A stretch of 64,000 bases of DNA from Heligmosomoides polygyrus polygyrus (GCA_947396885.1 OX377206.1:47971631-48035630), one strand, 5' to 3'. Shown: positions 10,993 to 22,199, counted from the stretch's first letter. The notes: generated by a model not told the origin, from the sequence alone. Program-made: numbers and translations.

Positions 10993-11247
10993 TTAGCCCT
11001 GGCTCTAGATATTTGCTTTATGAGCAAAGTTGAACGAGCTGTAATAGATCGGCCACCCATAATGTACTGTCGATACATCGATGACTGCTGTGTCGTAACA
11101 ACAACTCAGTCCGAAATGGATGAGCTGTTCAGCATTCTCAACACACAATCACAGTATATAAAGTTCACGCGAGAAGTTCCGTGTGAAGGCTGGTTACCCT
11201 TTTTGAACACACAGATTAGGGTGACGAACAGTCAGTATAGTGTGAAA
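10993..11247 (+). pseudogene. Penelope-like RT, C-terminal part
   Basis: The open frame reads through PPIMYCRYIDDCCVV, with the catalytic YIDD at 11074-11085, and on to GWLPFLNTQIRV. It breaks after a Val-Lys pair at about 11247, where the LINE begins. The next codons of the same protein (WHCKGSSKN, HPPAVKRAV) resume at about 15292. The N-terminal RT is absent. Confidence 0.85.
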
Positions 11248-11981
11248 TACCGTTTCGATTCCCGAGTTCTGTTGCGGTGTTTTCATCCTCCTCGTCAATT
11301 GCTCGTCTTCCGACATCATCGAATCGGTTCATCTTGTACGGTTACGCTGCAAATGAACACGCCACTTCGATCTTCCTCGGTACCAGCCGGCAGAAGAAAG
11401 CACCTCGACTATCCATCCCCTGGCAAGGATCAGCTCCTTGCTAATCTATTGACTGATTTCCCCACAAGTGACTTCCCGCCATTTCTGAAGCCTATTCTCG
11501 AGATTCTTATTGATACTAGAGATGAGTTCCATGCAATAAAAGATGTTTGTTCTAGGGTAAGCCAAAAAAATGAAACACTTAGGGCTGAGAATAATCGTCT
11601 AAGGCAACTATTGGATGCTCGTGATGTTCATCCAAATTCTAATGTTCTTGCTTCTACTTCTTCTACTCCTACACAAACTCAATCAGCGGCCGCAAATATC
11701 TCATATGTTTATGAACAAGAATTGGAGCGTGTGCGCTCGATTGTTGTAAGTGGTGTCGTTGAGTCAACATCGTTATCTTGTTCTGAACGTGCTTCTCATG
11801 ATCTTAAGTTTATTCAATCTATTCTCGATCACTTGAATGTAGAGTGTTTGCCTGTTTCTGTTTACAGACTTCGTAAACCGGATGTCAATAATTCAAGACT
11901 CATAAAGGTAGTGCTCCCGTCATCCAAGTTCCAGCAAATGGCAGTGCGGCATGCTCCCCGCTTGCGATCCTTACTCCGTAA

Positions 11982-12124
11982 AGCCCCCCACAGAGTTCTG
12001 CGGCAACGCCGCTCGCCGCAATGGTTAAGAATAGGGCAGGGACGCCGCCGGCGGCGAGCTCTGCGTCTCTGCCCTATGGTTAAGCATAGGGCCGCGGCGC
12101 TGCCGCAGAACTCTGTGGGGGCCT
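11982..12124. mobile_element. Harbinger-like MITE inside LINE ORF1
   Basis: 143 bp, GC-rich, with terminal inverted repeats AGCCCCCCACAGAGTTCTGC and, at the other end, the complement of AGGCCCCCACAGAGTTCTGC. It is flanked by TAA on both sides (11979-11981 and 12125-12127), the 3-bp TWA-type duplication of PIF/Harbinger elements. Removing it with one TAA restores the LINE codons for Lys-Gly-Ile-Tyr. A longer relative is at 43421-43822. Confidence 0.85.
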
Positions 12125-12334
12125 TAAGGGCATATACTTACGCCCTTCTCTAACAAAGGAGGAGCAAGACCGCTTGCAAGAAGCACGTCGTGCTAAGTTC
12201 AACTCTAAAACTTAGAACAATGTTTCATCTTCTATGTCTATCTCTCCTGACAATCTTGCTCCCTCTTCAAATGGTCTTCCTCCTCCTAATGCTTCGAACT
12301 CCCAAGCTGTGGTTACTGAGCCTAACCGTACGCA

Positions 12335-12347
12335 GGGAAACTCTTAG
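12335..12347 (+). promoter_or_regulatory. Candidate -1 ribosomal frameshift site, ORF1/ORF2 junction
   Basis: GGGAAAC at 12335-12341 is in the correct zero-frame phase (G GGA AAC) and is followed by TCT and the stop TAG. The -1 frame continues into ORF2 (CMVSNLRSLVKN). A 5-bp stem TCGTC/GACGA starts about 10 nt downstream. The same arrangement exists at 52294-52306. Confidence 0.65.
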
Positions 12348-15070
12348 TTCATCGTCGGTCATTTGACGAATCTGCACCGGTTGTTAACTGTATGGTTTCC
12401 AACTTGCGTTCACTTGTCAAAAATGCTGAACCGTTTGTAGCATTTATGTGTAAGGAAAACTGTGAAAAAGAAAGAATGACACAGCGCCTCTCTTGGGAAT
12501 CCTTTCATTCAATTTCAACTGTTTCCGCTGTGATAGAAGCAACAGAAAAGGTGGAGGTATCGCTGTTATTGTAAACAAATTTTATTCTTCGTCCAAGATT
12601 TTCTCTGAATCTCTCGCTGGGGTATATGAAATATTGGCATGTGACATTTCGCTTTATTCGATGGACATTCGTGTTATTGCGGTTTATCGTACTCCAGACT
12701 GCCCCTCTACCAAAGCTGAAGTGCTCATAAAAAAGCCTTAAGTGATTTATCCGCGTGTCATGCTAAATGCATTATTGCTGGAGACTTCAACTTACACCAC
12801 CTTGGTTCAGTCCCTCCTGTCTCATGTAAGGATGTTCTTTGCAAAAAGTTTAAAAGCTTTCTGTCTTCCTATGGCTTCAAGCAACTCGCACTTTTTCCGT
12901 AGAGATTCATCATTCCTTGATCTCTTATTCTCAAATGACTCGTCTATTGTGGGCTCTGTGTTCCCTTGCCCGCCAATTGGTACTTCTGACCACTTAACAA
13001 TTAGATTCTCGCTGTTAGTTACTAGAAAGCCAAATCTGCGTCTTCAGTTTAGGGACTATGCAGAAGGAGATTATATCTCTTTCCGTGCATATTTGGCTCG
13101 GATCGATTGGTTGGGTTCATTTAGTTGTTCAAATGATATCAATGAATTATACGAAATGTTTCTTGCTACCGTGCACCATGCTATTGAGCTATTTGTTCCT
13201 CTCTCCTATAAAACCTGCACTCCCTTCAAACTCCCATCTTACTTAAACAACATGTACACTTGCCTCCAAAATCTCTGGGAAAAAGCCATCAAATCAAATT
13301 CTATCGGTGATTGGACAAATTTCAAGTCTTTTAATGATTCATGCAATAGGAAACTAAGTATAACGCTTACGTTGAAAAACAGTTGCTTGAAAAGAAAGGT
13401 TTGAAGGCCCTTTACAACATCCTCAAGCACAGGATAAATGATAAACCTCCTATTGGAACCTTAGTATCCAACGACAGCAGGGCCATAACTGATCAGGACA
13501 AAGCTGACATGCTTGCAAACTGTTTTGCCAAGATATTCAGCAAGCCGGCAGATCCACAGCTTCATCATTCTAGTTATCCTGCTTCATGTGCTCCTGGTTT
13601 ATAGAGATGACATAGTTAATGTGCTCAACACCTGGACATCTGCGGCTTTGATAAATCAAGATGGCATTTTATTTGCAGGCATCAAAATTTTTTTGCTGAA
13701 ATCGCGGGTCCGCTCGAGTTTATTTTTAATAGGTCGTTCACCACAGGTCAGATTCCGTTGAGATGGAAGCACGCCCGAGAACTACAGAACCATTAGTCAG
13801 ACATCAATTTTCTGTAGGGTCTTCGAAAAACTTTTGAAGAAGCACATTTTATCTCATGTTGAGTCGCAGCAGATCATTCCGTCAGTTCAACATGGCTTCC
13901 GTTCTGAGAGGTCAGTTGAGGCGGCTCTTTTATCTTGTTTTAATCAGTGGTCAGAAGCTTATGACGTCAACAGTAATGTTGATCTCATGTTTTTTTTTTG
14001 ACTTTAGCAAAGCTTTTGATCGAGTCCCTCACCACCTTCTAATCCATAAACTAGTCAGGTTTGGTTTACGTTATCGTATTGTAAAATGGTTATCCTCCTT
14101 AGAACTTTTCAAGTCTGTATACGGAATTCCCTCTCTGCTATGCATACGGTCACGAGTGGGGTCCCTCAAGGGGGTATGCTTTCACCACCGTTGTTTAACA
14201 TTTTCACCTCTGACCTACCGAAGCTGTTTCTTGATCTTCACGTTGATTGCTGCATGTACGCTGATGATATTAAAATTTTTAAAACTGTACAAGTCAATAA
14301 CTTAGACTCTCCGGATTCTGGTATACAGAAGGCTATCGAATAGTCGCTAAATGGCCATCTAGTAACGGGTTGCCTTTACCTTGCGAAAAAAAACTTGTGT
14401 TATGAGCATAGGTAAGTTACAGAGGACTCAGAAATACACTGTTTCCGGAGTTCCTCTCAAGGTTGTAAACAAAGTTAAGGACTTGGGCATATCTTATAAT
14501 AGCAAATTAGGCTTTGATGAGCACTTCAACTCTATAGTCAAATGGGCAATCGCAGAGTGTACAACATCTTCAAAGTGCTTCACAATACAGATGTGGGCAC
14601 CTTGCTCAAAGTCTATAAGTTATACATTCGTCCCATACTTGAGACGAATTCTACAGTCTTCTGCCCGCATAAGAAGAAAGATATTCTCGCAATTGAAAGA
14701 GTTCAAAACACGTTTACACGCAAATTATTCCTACGCTCATTCAGGCTGTCATATGCTGATATTCCTAGCTCATGCGATAGAAACAAGAGATTATGCCTCC
14801 CTTTTTTGGAATGGATTGCTGGATTTGCTTGTGGCCTTTAAGATACTAAAAGACACTACAAATCTCAGGATTTCGGATTTCTTCATACTGATTCCTTCAT
14901 CCACAGGGGGCGCCAATATCAAAGTCAGTACAGGTGCTGCCAGTAACTCGGTCAGAGCAAAGTTTTTCAGCTTTAGAACACGGACTAGTTTTAATAGAGT
15001 TCTCAGGTCTTCCAGTTGGTCACTGAGTTATGCTTCTTTCAAAAAGCGGGTTGCCAAGTTCGTTTATTGA
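12342..15070 (+). pseudogene. ORF2 of the decayed CR1-like LINE: endonuclease and RT
   Basis: Recognisable parts, in several frames: the start (CMVSNLRSLVKN), endonuclease pieces (GGGIAVIVNKFYSS, IGTSDHLTIRFSL), and RT motifs FFDFSKAFDRVPHHLL near 14000, TSGVPQGGMLSPPLFNIF near 14155 and YADDIKIF (catalytic YADD at 14257-14268). The C-terminal part carries LYIRPILE, and it ends at 15070. More than five frameshifts or stops make it non-functional, although the RT catalytic aspartates survive. Confidence 0.85.
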
Positions 15071-15254
15071 ATCGTACCCTTTCATAATTATGTGGCTTTT
15101 ACTGTTTCGGTTCAAATTACCGCTTCTCGTTTTATAGTATTGAATTGCCATTTACATAATTGTAATGTAATTGTAATTGTATTGTAATTCCTAGCATTGT
15201 GTTTTAGTTCCTGTTCTTGTTGTTTCGTTTGGTTCTCCTTGACTTTGTTTTCTC

Positions 15255-15291
15255 GTGCCGATATCGGCACCCACAATAAATAAATAAATAA
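15255..15291 (+). repeat. 3' palindrome and AAAT tail of the decayed CR1-like LINE
   Basis: Perfect palindrome GTGCCGATATCGGCAC (15255-15270), then CCACA and about four AAAT units. The same architecture, with different stem sequence, is at 55259-55297 and, inverted, at 39470-39518. Confidence 0.85.
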
Positions 15292-15954
15292 ATGGCACTG
15301 CAAGGGCAGCTCCAAGAATAGCATCATCCACGCAAGGTCGGCCCATCCTCCAGCTGTGAAGCGAGCTGTGCTCCGCACCATGTTCAGAACAGCAGTTAGG
15401 ATGTGCACGGGTGATGAGGAGCGCGAAGAGTCCCGAATGTTAGCCTGCAGAATAGCTAACCTCAATGGATATGAAGTGCGACGAAGTTGCGTGCAACATG
15501 GGCACAACGCTAACGCGTTTAGCAACAAAATTTGCCTTCCATTGCCTTTCATTTCGGATAAGGTCACTGCAGCTGCACGTCAATACCTGTTGCGAACGGG
15601 TTTGGATGCGGATGTTGTACTGGTAAATATTCCGAGAGACAACATTATACGTCAGCTTGTTCGCAATCGCTCATATGACCACGCATGTATAATGCAAGAC
15701 TGCGTGATTTCTCCGCATTGAAGGACAGAAGACTGAGCGCAGAAAGCGTCATTTACCAGATAGAGTGTTTAACCAGCGGTGAATTGTATACTGGGGAAAC
15801 TGCGAGACTGCTGGGCATCCGCGTTAAGGAAAATTTTGTGAAAAGAGGAAGCAAGCTTACTAACCCCGCTTGGAAAGCACCGAAGGGAAGCCCACTCCGG
15901 TGACGACTATAATGTGAAATGCACAGCGTTGTATCATGAGGGCGAAATAGGGAC
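15292..15954 (+). pseudogene. Penelope-like RT linker and GIY-YIG endonuclease
   Basis: Starts WHCKGSSKNS and HPPAVKRAVLRTMFRTAV, continuing to VLVNIPRDNIIRQLVRNRSY. After a frameshift near 15690 the GIY-YIG part reads YQIECL, LYTGETARLLGIRVKEN. The signature Tyr, Gly-Glu and Arg are visible, but the usual Gly-Arg after the Thr is Ala-Arg. A second shift near 15890 leads into DYNVKCTALYHEGEI, which is cut by the hAT element. Confidence 0.85.
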
Positions 15955-18687
15955 CAGGGATGGGCGGAAATTTTGAAGGTTTTCCCAGAAAACAGAAAAC
16001 AGAAAATCGCTTTCGTCAGAAAACAGAAATCAGAAAACAGAAAAGCCAAAAACGCCAGAAAACAGAAATCAGAAAACAGAAAATTTGGAAATTATCACAC
16101 GATCTAATTATTTTACCTAAAGATTCATTTTTCCAGTAGCAAATGCTTTTGTATGACTAGAAATGTAGTCGTAGACCAGCGTTTTATTTTGTAAGCGTTT
16201 ATAAAAATTTCTACTACATTCCAGTCTACTGCAATCAGCAAGTTGTAAATCTGGACTGATAGATCCTAGGAATCTCGACACGTGAAGTACACAACATTAC
16301 TCATCAGCCCCGTTTCACCGCGAGCGCCTCAATCAGATAATGGTCCCACTAGTAAGAAACTTTTAGAGTACCGAACACGATGAATCAGTGATCACTGTTT
16401 CCATATTTCAACTCAATTGCTTGAGTTTGTAGACCCACTCTCGCAACATACTCTAAAGCTGTGCAGAGATTCGTTGAGTATTACTGGCTCCGCTAGAATC
16501 TGTATTCCTAGTTCGTTTCGTTCTTGGTCATACCTTTCCTTGCAGTAGCCTAGTTTCCGCGTAACTGAAAGTTCTCAGGCCAACTTACCAATGCTCTTTA
16601 CAGCACCTAGTTACTGATTAGCCGACTAAAGATGATGTGCACTGGCTTGATGCCTTACAGTACAGCACGAGATTTTGACTGAAGGGGCTGTCAGCACAAC
16701 AAATCTTAGGTGAAGGTGTTTTTTTGAATGCGTAGACACCATATAATGAAGACCGAGCATATACCCTCTTTATCACATTATTATTTCATCTCATATCTAT
16801 ATATCATATTAAATCTCAGTGGAAGACCAGCAGAATCGCCTTGCTGTACAGAGGAGTGCACGACATTAGCAACAATCGCCTGGTCTGCCTGATGTACGTA
16901 GTCTATAAGCTGTTAACTCGAGTCCTCCTGAATAGGATCGGCAGAACGCTAGATGACGTACAGTCATGCGAACAAGCAGGATTTCAGAGAGGATTCAGTA
17001 CGATCGACCACATACACATCATTACGAAGCTTATCGAAGTGTCGCGAGAGTACAAGCTGCCGCTGCACGTTCACCTGAAGAAGGCATTCGACTCTGTCGA
17101 AACTGAAGCGATCGTCGAAGTCCTGCTCGTTCAGGGCGTTCCTACTGTGTACATCAGAGTCCTTCGAGAGCTGCAGAGGGGATTCACGACAAAGATCTCG
17201 CCATTCTACAACAATTTCGTTGCCAAAGTGAACAGAGAGGTTCGATGAGAGGGTACTATATCCCCGGTTCTCTTCTGCGCCACCCTTCAAAACGTCATTC
17301 GACAAATAGAATGGGAAGACATGAGAGTGAAAGACGACAGACGGCACCTACACCATCTAACCGAGCGCTAGCCAGGCAGAGCAAATGCTTGCTGGCTTCG
17401 ATCGTGTATGTGGAACATTGGACTGCAGCTGCATCTTACGAAGACGATGTTCATGAGGAACGGACAAGTTTCTGACGCCTCACGAAGAAGTCAACATGAC
17501 CAACTAACTAGCGCCGGAGCTGGGAAGGAGGATGCGAGCGGCTTGAGAAGCTGTTAAGAGAGTCGTGGAGAAGACGCAGAACGTCGGGTTCCGTACCCAC
17601 CTTTTCGACTTCACTGTTCTTCCTGCCCTAAAAGACGAATCAGAGACCTGGGCTCTACGAAAGCAGGATGAACAAGCGATCAGTGTCGCGTAGCGGGGAA
17701 TCGAGAGGACAATGCTCGGAGTGATACGACTCACGCAAGTGAGAGAAGGCCTCGAGACTTCCGAGCTTCGCCGACGTTCGAAGACCAGGGACGCTGTCGC
17801 ATAGGCCAAGTCGTCGAAAATTAGGTGGGCCGGCCACGTAATGCGTTTCGCAGACACCGAGTGGACGAGAGCCATCACCGACTAGACTCCACGGGATGTC
17901 AAGAGAACACCAGGATGCCCACCTACGCGTTGGTCGGACTTCGTCAAAGCCCTGAATAAACAATGTGACGCTCTTCGTGTCCCTCGTGCGAAAAGGATTC
18001 TTTAGATACCCTGGCACGTGGCATGGACGTGTTGAGACGCTGCTGGTGCCCGCTTGAACAACTCGATGATCAATGGGACGACAGATGATATAAGTGATAA
18101 ATGAGAAATTTCGTGTATCAGCACTGTATCATTACAGCAGCGAAATCGAAGGTAACTAAAACTTTTCTGTCTCTTACTAAATTGTGACACCAAGGGGGAA
18201 TCTTCATAGTTAGAAAAGCAGCTTCGACGAAGGCTCCGCAGAAAGCGATATTGGGGATGACCGACTAACAGTGATCAATTTTTAAACCGGAGGTGGAGAA
18301 TAACCCTACCCACAGTAACTCTAGGACAAGCGGTTAGTTAGTACATAACTTGATGCCCTCAGAATAGTAGTTTTAAAGTTTTAATATAACATTTTTAGTG
18401 ATAGTTCATGAGTATGCGGCGCAATTACTACACGAGCACATCCAAAAACGCCACATGCTTTCCATTTAAGATGCTCTAGAAATACTATTGTGGAATGAAG
18501 CTCACTATTCTATAATACTTTTTGGATTCCTTTCATTAGATTTCTGTGACAACATTTTGTTCGTAACTCTATTTTCTGTTTTCTGGCCAATTTTTGGTCA
18601 TTTTCCCAGAAAACAGAAAACAGAAAAAATTTATCAAAAATGGCCAGAAAATCAGAAAACAGAAAACAGAAATTCCGCCCATCCCTG
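15955..18687. mobile_element. hAT-type non-autonomous element A
   Basis: Ends CAGGGATGGGCGGAA and its complement (15955 and 18687). A perfect 8-bp duplication ATAGGGAC flanks it (15947-15954 and 18688-18695). The 5-bp CAGGG start and 8-bp duplication are hAT hallmarks. Both ends carry clusters of AGAAAACAG-type repeats (15987-16082 and 18566-18672), probably subterminal transposase sites. No transposase is seen. The middle holds an RTE fragment (16812-18088). Removing the element with one duplication keeps the Penelope frame (GEI, then GTRKALEA). Confidence 0.88.
16812..18088 (+). pseudogene. RTE-type LINE fragment (family A), RT to C-terminus, inside hAT element A
   Basis: Starts in the RT (SQWKTSRIALLY), continues VCLMYVVYKLLTRVLLNRIG, FQRGFSTIDHIHIITKLIEV, then LKKAFDSVETEA where the first catalytic Asp motif is expected. 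The C-terminal part carries the family's WAGHVM motif near 17825 and ends DQWDDR-stop at 18088. There are several frameshifts and stops, and the FADD block is not intact. It is 5'-truncated, as usual for RTE insertions. Confidence 0.85.
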
Positions 18688-18695
18688 ATAGGGAC

Positions 18696-18829
18696 CAGAA
18701 AGGCTCTTGAAGCACAGGCGCAATCCATCCATGAACAACAGGAACGAGTGCATCTCCATTACCAATGAATTCTTGCCTTCTATCCGTTTCTGCGAGCTGG
18801 GAGATGTCGTATACCGCTTTGCATGCTGA
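18696..18829 (+). pseudogene. Penelope-like C-terminus
   Basis: Continues the frame interrupted at 15954 (GTRKALEA), shifts once, then reads NECISITNEFLPSIRFCEL and stops at 18827-18829. The 3' UTR follows to about 19130. This tail and UTR are repeated in inverse orientation at 10537-10992. Confidence 0.8.
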
Positions 18830-19204
18830 CCGGACCAGTATGTCTCACTTGATCTATGGCGACCAGTTGAGCCGGTTTCTTGGCGCTGGTGGGATCTCGG
18901 GGAGTTAGTAGGGGACAGGTGTGATCTCTCTTCTTAACACTCATAAGAACATGTTATTCATGTAAGGGTGGACGCGACGTTTCTGACCCAATGAACTCTG
19001 CAGAACCAAACATTTTGAGCTTCTTTCATGCCTTAGAAAGACGGGTTCGTCGAAACGTCGGTCGCAAAAAAAGGAATTTATACGAAACCTGTAAGGCAAA
19101 GAGTAAAACATAGTTGCAAAAATTGCAGTTTCGCTATTAAGTCAATCTTCTGCCATCACATTGTAGGCTAAGACGGCTCACCTTGCATATCGCTGGAAGG
19201 AATG

Positions 19205-19515
19205 ACGAGATATGTGTATACCAGTCGTTCAGCGGCCTAGCGGCCGACGACTGGTTGGGGGGTTCGCCCCCAAACCCCGAGAAGAGAACGCTCCGACCAT
19301 CTCCTTTCCCAAGTTTTAGACCATCATACTCTCAATGCGATAAAACATGTTTTACTACATAGAGTACAGCCGTCAGAGCGGCCCGTGGACGGCTTCTCAA
19401 GGCTTCGCCATAGTAATAACTTCTCATTATCAATTTTAGCTGCAACCTATGTCATGGATTCCGCAGGAAGAACACCTGAACTCCGTCAATTGCGGCAAGT
19501 TAGAAAGAAACAGAA
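19205..19515. other. Hairpin-rich unassigned stretch
   Basis: An 8-bp-arm hairpin (CCAGTCGT...ACGACTGG, about 19220-19254) is followed by a short GGGG...CCCC hairpin. No gene is seen. Confidence 0.4.
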
Positions 19516-19795
19516 AAAATGAACGACATCCATGTATAATTTGATCCATATCGATTGATGGTGATCGATACCTCAAAAACAAACTTCAGATTCGTGTCCG
19601 TCGTCCTCGATTACCCCCAAGGCTGAAGTTTCGTGCCGCTTGAACGACATCCCCAAAAAATGGATAATATCGACCGATATCGACTGGTCGACTTCAGATT
19701 CGTGTTCAGTGACCTCGATTACCCCCAGGGCTGAAGTTTCGTGCTGCTTGAACGACATCCACAAAAAATTATAATATCGATCGATATCGATTCCC
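19516..19795. repeat. Tandem repeat, 108-bp unit
   Basis: Units begin CTTCAGATTCGTGT at 19584 and 19692, each with CTCGATTACCCCCA and an ATCGAT-rich end. A partial third unit lies at 19516-19570. Confidence 0.85.
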
Positions 19796-19841
19796 TCCCC
19801 TGCTGTGAACGGCTCCCGTCGATGATCATCTAAATGCCTAG

Positions 19842-19980
19842 GCACGGTTGCCGACGTGTTCGGCACGTCTAAGGCTAGCCACGCACGGTTGCCGACGTGT
19901 TCGGTACGTCTAGGCTCATAATGTACAGTTGCCGACGGGTTCGGCACGTCTACGGCTCGCCATGCATGGTTGCCGACGTG
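19842..19980. repeat. Minisatellite, about 41-bp unit, 4 copies
   Basis: GTTGCCGACG recurs at 19847, 19888, 19928 and 19969, each followed by a TTCGGCACGTCT-like block. Confidence 0.85.
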
Positions 19981-19984
19981 TCTT

Positions 19985-20220
19985 CTGAATCCCTACGCAC
20001 GTCGAACGACGTCTTCAGCACGTCTTCTGAATCCCTACGCTCCGCACTTGGTCCCCATCCATATTCTGACACAACGCCCGCTGAATATATCGTGAACTTG
20101 GGTGATCCGCCGCTAAGTTATAAGTTCGCCAGCAATCGCCCATGGTTAAGCTGAAATAAAACCCGGCTGAGATACGACGCAATGTCGTAGGCATCTCTTG
20201 ACTTCAGTCCCCCCTCCCCT
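19985..20220 (+). repeat. Left arm of a long inverted repeat
   Basis: Roughly 240 bp matching the reverse complement of 24870-25110. Shared blocks include CTTCTGAATCCCTACGCTCC and GTCGTAGGCATCTCTTG. The arms are 4.6 kb apart. Confidence 0.8.
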
Positions 20221-20474
20221 TCACGGACACGTGACATTAGCCGATTATATATCGGTGAAATTACAATGTATGGCGAGATAGATTATGTGAGGGGCCTTTG
20301 ATGGTCAATATTAGACACATGTCGACCAAATAAGCTCCCATAATTATGACCAGCAAGTAGCTAAACAAGGTACTGCTAAATACCACACTCTACCGGTAGT
20401 ACCTTCTCAATAAGGTAAGGGTATGTATGCAAACCAAATGAGCAGGGACTCTTTAAAGTTGTCCGCGATGACAC

Positions 20475-20595
20475 TTATACACCTGCGCTGCTCGGATTCG
20501 CAAGCGGTCCGGAGCGCAGTGGATAGCGACATTTCTTCACGACAAGGAGCTCAAGAGTTCAGTTCCCCTGCGCTGCTGCAATTTTGCATTTCAAA
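20475..20595 (+). repeat. tRNA-derived SINE-like element
   Basis: A box A-like CGGAGCGCAGTGGA (about 20508) is followed by a box B-like GAGTTCAGTTCCC (20555-20567) and the TTTTGCATTTC tail motif (20583-20593). Confidence 0.45.
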
Positions 20596-21159
20596 TGACC
20601 GGTATGGAATTGATCGTCCCTGACCTCTACGCAATTCTCAGGTGTGATGTTTTCTGGAAATTTTTTCCAGCTGTATGTTGTGGAAAGCACAATGCAATAA
20701 ACATGATATTCAATATAATAATACATGAACGTTCAACACCAGTGACACACGGCAAAAAGTGCATGAAACAAGGACTGGTCACAATACGGGCAGCGAATGC
20801 AAGCTACAGGCTCTTCACAGTTTTTTTTTTCCTCAATGGACCAACGACTTCGTGAAAAACCACCCTGCTCGAATTTTCAAAGAAACTAGGATGCCAGTAA
20901 AACCAGCTTTGAACCAGATGTAAGAAGCCATCCTCCAAACGGGACAATGATATAGAAGCCAGTACACGAGCGGCACCACCTTCATTATTATTATAGCAGA
21001 TTCGTTCTCCCTCAGCTAATCGCAACTTCGACACCTTAAAGATGTTGTCCCTCCTTAAAGATAAAGAGGAAGGTCGTACATAATTACGAGGAGGGGGCGA
21101 AACCCCATGGAAAGCGACTTCATGTAAATGATGAAGCCCATGCCGTGGTATACAAGCGA

Positions 21160-21300
21160 GATGCATCGGTTTCTGTACCGCTGATGCGGAAGATAGGATA
21201 GAACTAGGCAAGAGAAGGAAGTCCGGGCTGATCCAACTTTCCTGTGTTAGGATACCTTGCCGATGCGATACGGGCACCAGCTCGCGAAGTACTAAATAGT
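21160..21300. repeat. Diverged copy of the dispersed hairpin repeat
   Basis: Contains AGAACTAGGCAAGAGAAGGA and a CTTGCCGATGCG-like partner. These are the blocks seen next to the hairpin at 33785, 35038 and 36300. The stem itself is decayed. Confidence 0.55.
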
Positions 21301-21434
21301 GCTTATGTTATGCACTACAAGTAATGAAGAAATAAGCTAACTATTACATGTTACAGACGCCTTCGCTAGAGACCTACCTAATTGGTGAATCGGTATTCGT
21401 TTCAAATTTACGCCAAATTCAGTATCAAATGTAT

Positions 21435-21680
21435 CACTTGTCGCCCGTTGATCATCAAGTTGTTCAAGCAGAGTCTGCATTCGTTCCTGTCGTGTGTCAA
21501 AGTGCTCCAATGGATCCTTCACACTCGAGGAACACGAGCATCACCTGTATCACGAGAAGCATCATGTCGTTCATTCGGGGCTTTCAGGAAGAAGTCCGAC
21601 CAACACCTTGGTGAGCATCTTGCTGTTCTCTTGACATCACGTGGAATCCAGTCGGTGACGGCTCTTGTCCGTGACTGATT
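21435..21680 (-). pseudogene. RTE-type LINE C-terminal fragment (family A)
   Basis: On the minus strand: TRAVTDWIPRDVKRTA, then WSDFF, IHWSTL and LEQLDDQR. This is the C-terminus found at 18088 and 39292. It is short and frameshifted. Confidence 0.75.
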
Positions 21681-21749
21681 TAGTCTGATATGTAACTATA
21701 GTCATATCCGTTTTCTACTTATTTACAGCTTTCGGTGTGGAACAAAAGT

Positions 21750-21960
21750 ACTGTTCGCTACAAATAGTCTCATAACAAGATTTACAAGGGAGGTCAACGA
21801 ACTTCCCGTGGCAATTTTAGAAGTCACTTACAGTGGATTGTAGGGGATTATCTTAGAAGCATCGTGGTGGTTTTCAAATTTCCTGCGGATATCTTGATAC
21901 ATTAAAAACAGCAAAAAAAACCGTATCACTTCAGTGTCGGCCGTCTGGAACTGTCATGTT
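21750..21960 (+). repeat. Copy of a dispersed repeat with a remnant open frame
   Basis: The plus strand reads REVNELPVAILEVT near 21790. This is related to REVNELPVEEISKVTDW on the minus strand near 33660. It is too decayed to be a gene. Confidence 0.55.
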
Positions 21961-22094
21961 GTGGTTAGAATCTAACCTACAAAAGATTTGAGGCTGGAAC
22001 AGTAGCGGAATTACAGCGATTTCACAATTCGCTTGTTGGCGATCCAGTAACCGAAGTGGAACATTGCGGTTCGCCGGTCACGAGGAATGCCGCA

Positions 22095-22185
22095 GCAGGT
22101 GGATGGCCGAGTGCGTACGAGGGCAGCTTGTAGAAAAGGGGTCAGGGGTTCGGACCTGGACGTTGGGATTCTGCATTTCTTGGCT
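22095..22185 (+). repeat. tRNA-derived SINE-like element
   Basis: Box A TGGCCGAGTGC (22104-22114), box B GGTTCGGACCT (22147-22157), and CTGCATTTC at 22171. The box spacing of 43 bp is tRNA-like, but no cloverleaf ends pair. Confidence 0.5.
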
Positions 22186-22199
22186 TGCTCGTGCATTTT

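Larger units (their letters stand above)
11380..12347 (+). pseudogene. ORF1 of the decayed CR1-like LINE
   Basis: Homologous along its length to the intact ORF1 at 51449-52306. It has a coiled-coil part (RVSQKNETLRAENNRLRQLL), then the conserved core (VSVYRLRKPD, LIKVVLPSSKFQQM), then KGIYLRPSLTKEE after the MITE. One in-frame TAG near 12214 and the 143-bp MITE disrupt it. The ORF1 stop is at 12345-12347. Confidence 0.8.
11248..15291 (+). mobile_element. CR1-like LINE, full-length but decayed, inserted in the Penelope element
   Basis: Two ORFs in CR1 order: ORF1 (coiled coil plus an RRM-like part) and ORF2 (AP endonuclease plus RT). The 3' end is a palindrome (15255-15270) and an AAAT tail. 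Joining the flanks restores the Penelope reading frame at Val-Lys-Trp. Any target duplication is hidden by the AAAT tail. It is a diverged relative of the intact element at 51-55 kb. Confidence 0.88.
10537..19130 (+). mobile_element. Penelope-like element, 5'-truncated, split by two younger insertions
   Basis: Penelope-like elements encode an RT fused to a GIY-YIG endonuclease. Pieces here, in order: an inverted copy of the element's own 3' end (10537-10992), the RT end with YIDD (10993-11247), the RT-to-GIY-YIG linker and endonuclease (15292-15954), the C-terminus (18696-18829) and the 3' UTR to about 19130. A CR1-like LINE (11248-15291) and a hAT-type element (15955-18687) separate the pieces. 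The inverted terminal fragment is typical of the complex ends described for this class. The element is dead: it is truncated, with frameshifts in the endonuclease. Confidence 0.88.

Noticed and set aside
10981..12153. A 390-codon open frame
   Set aside because: It is a chance join of Penelope RT, LINE ORF1 and a MITE. Each part is annotated separately.
22095..22185. A tRNA-Leu/Ser-like gene
   Set aside because: Boxes A and B are good, but no acceptor or anticodon stem can be closed; it fits a SINE head better.
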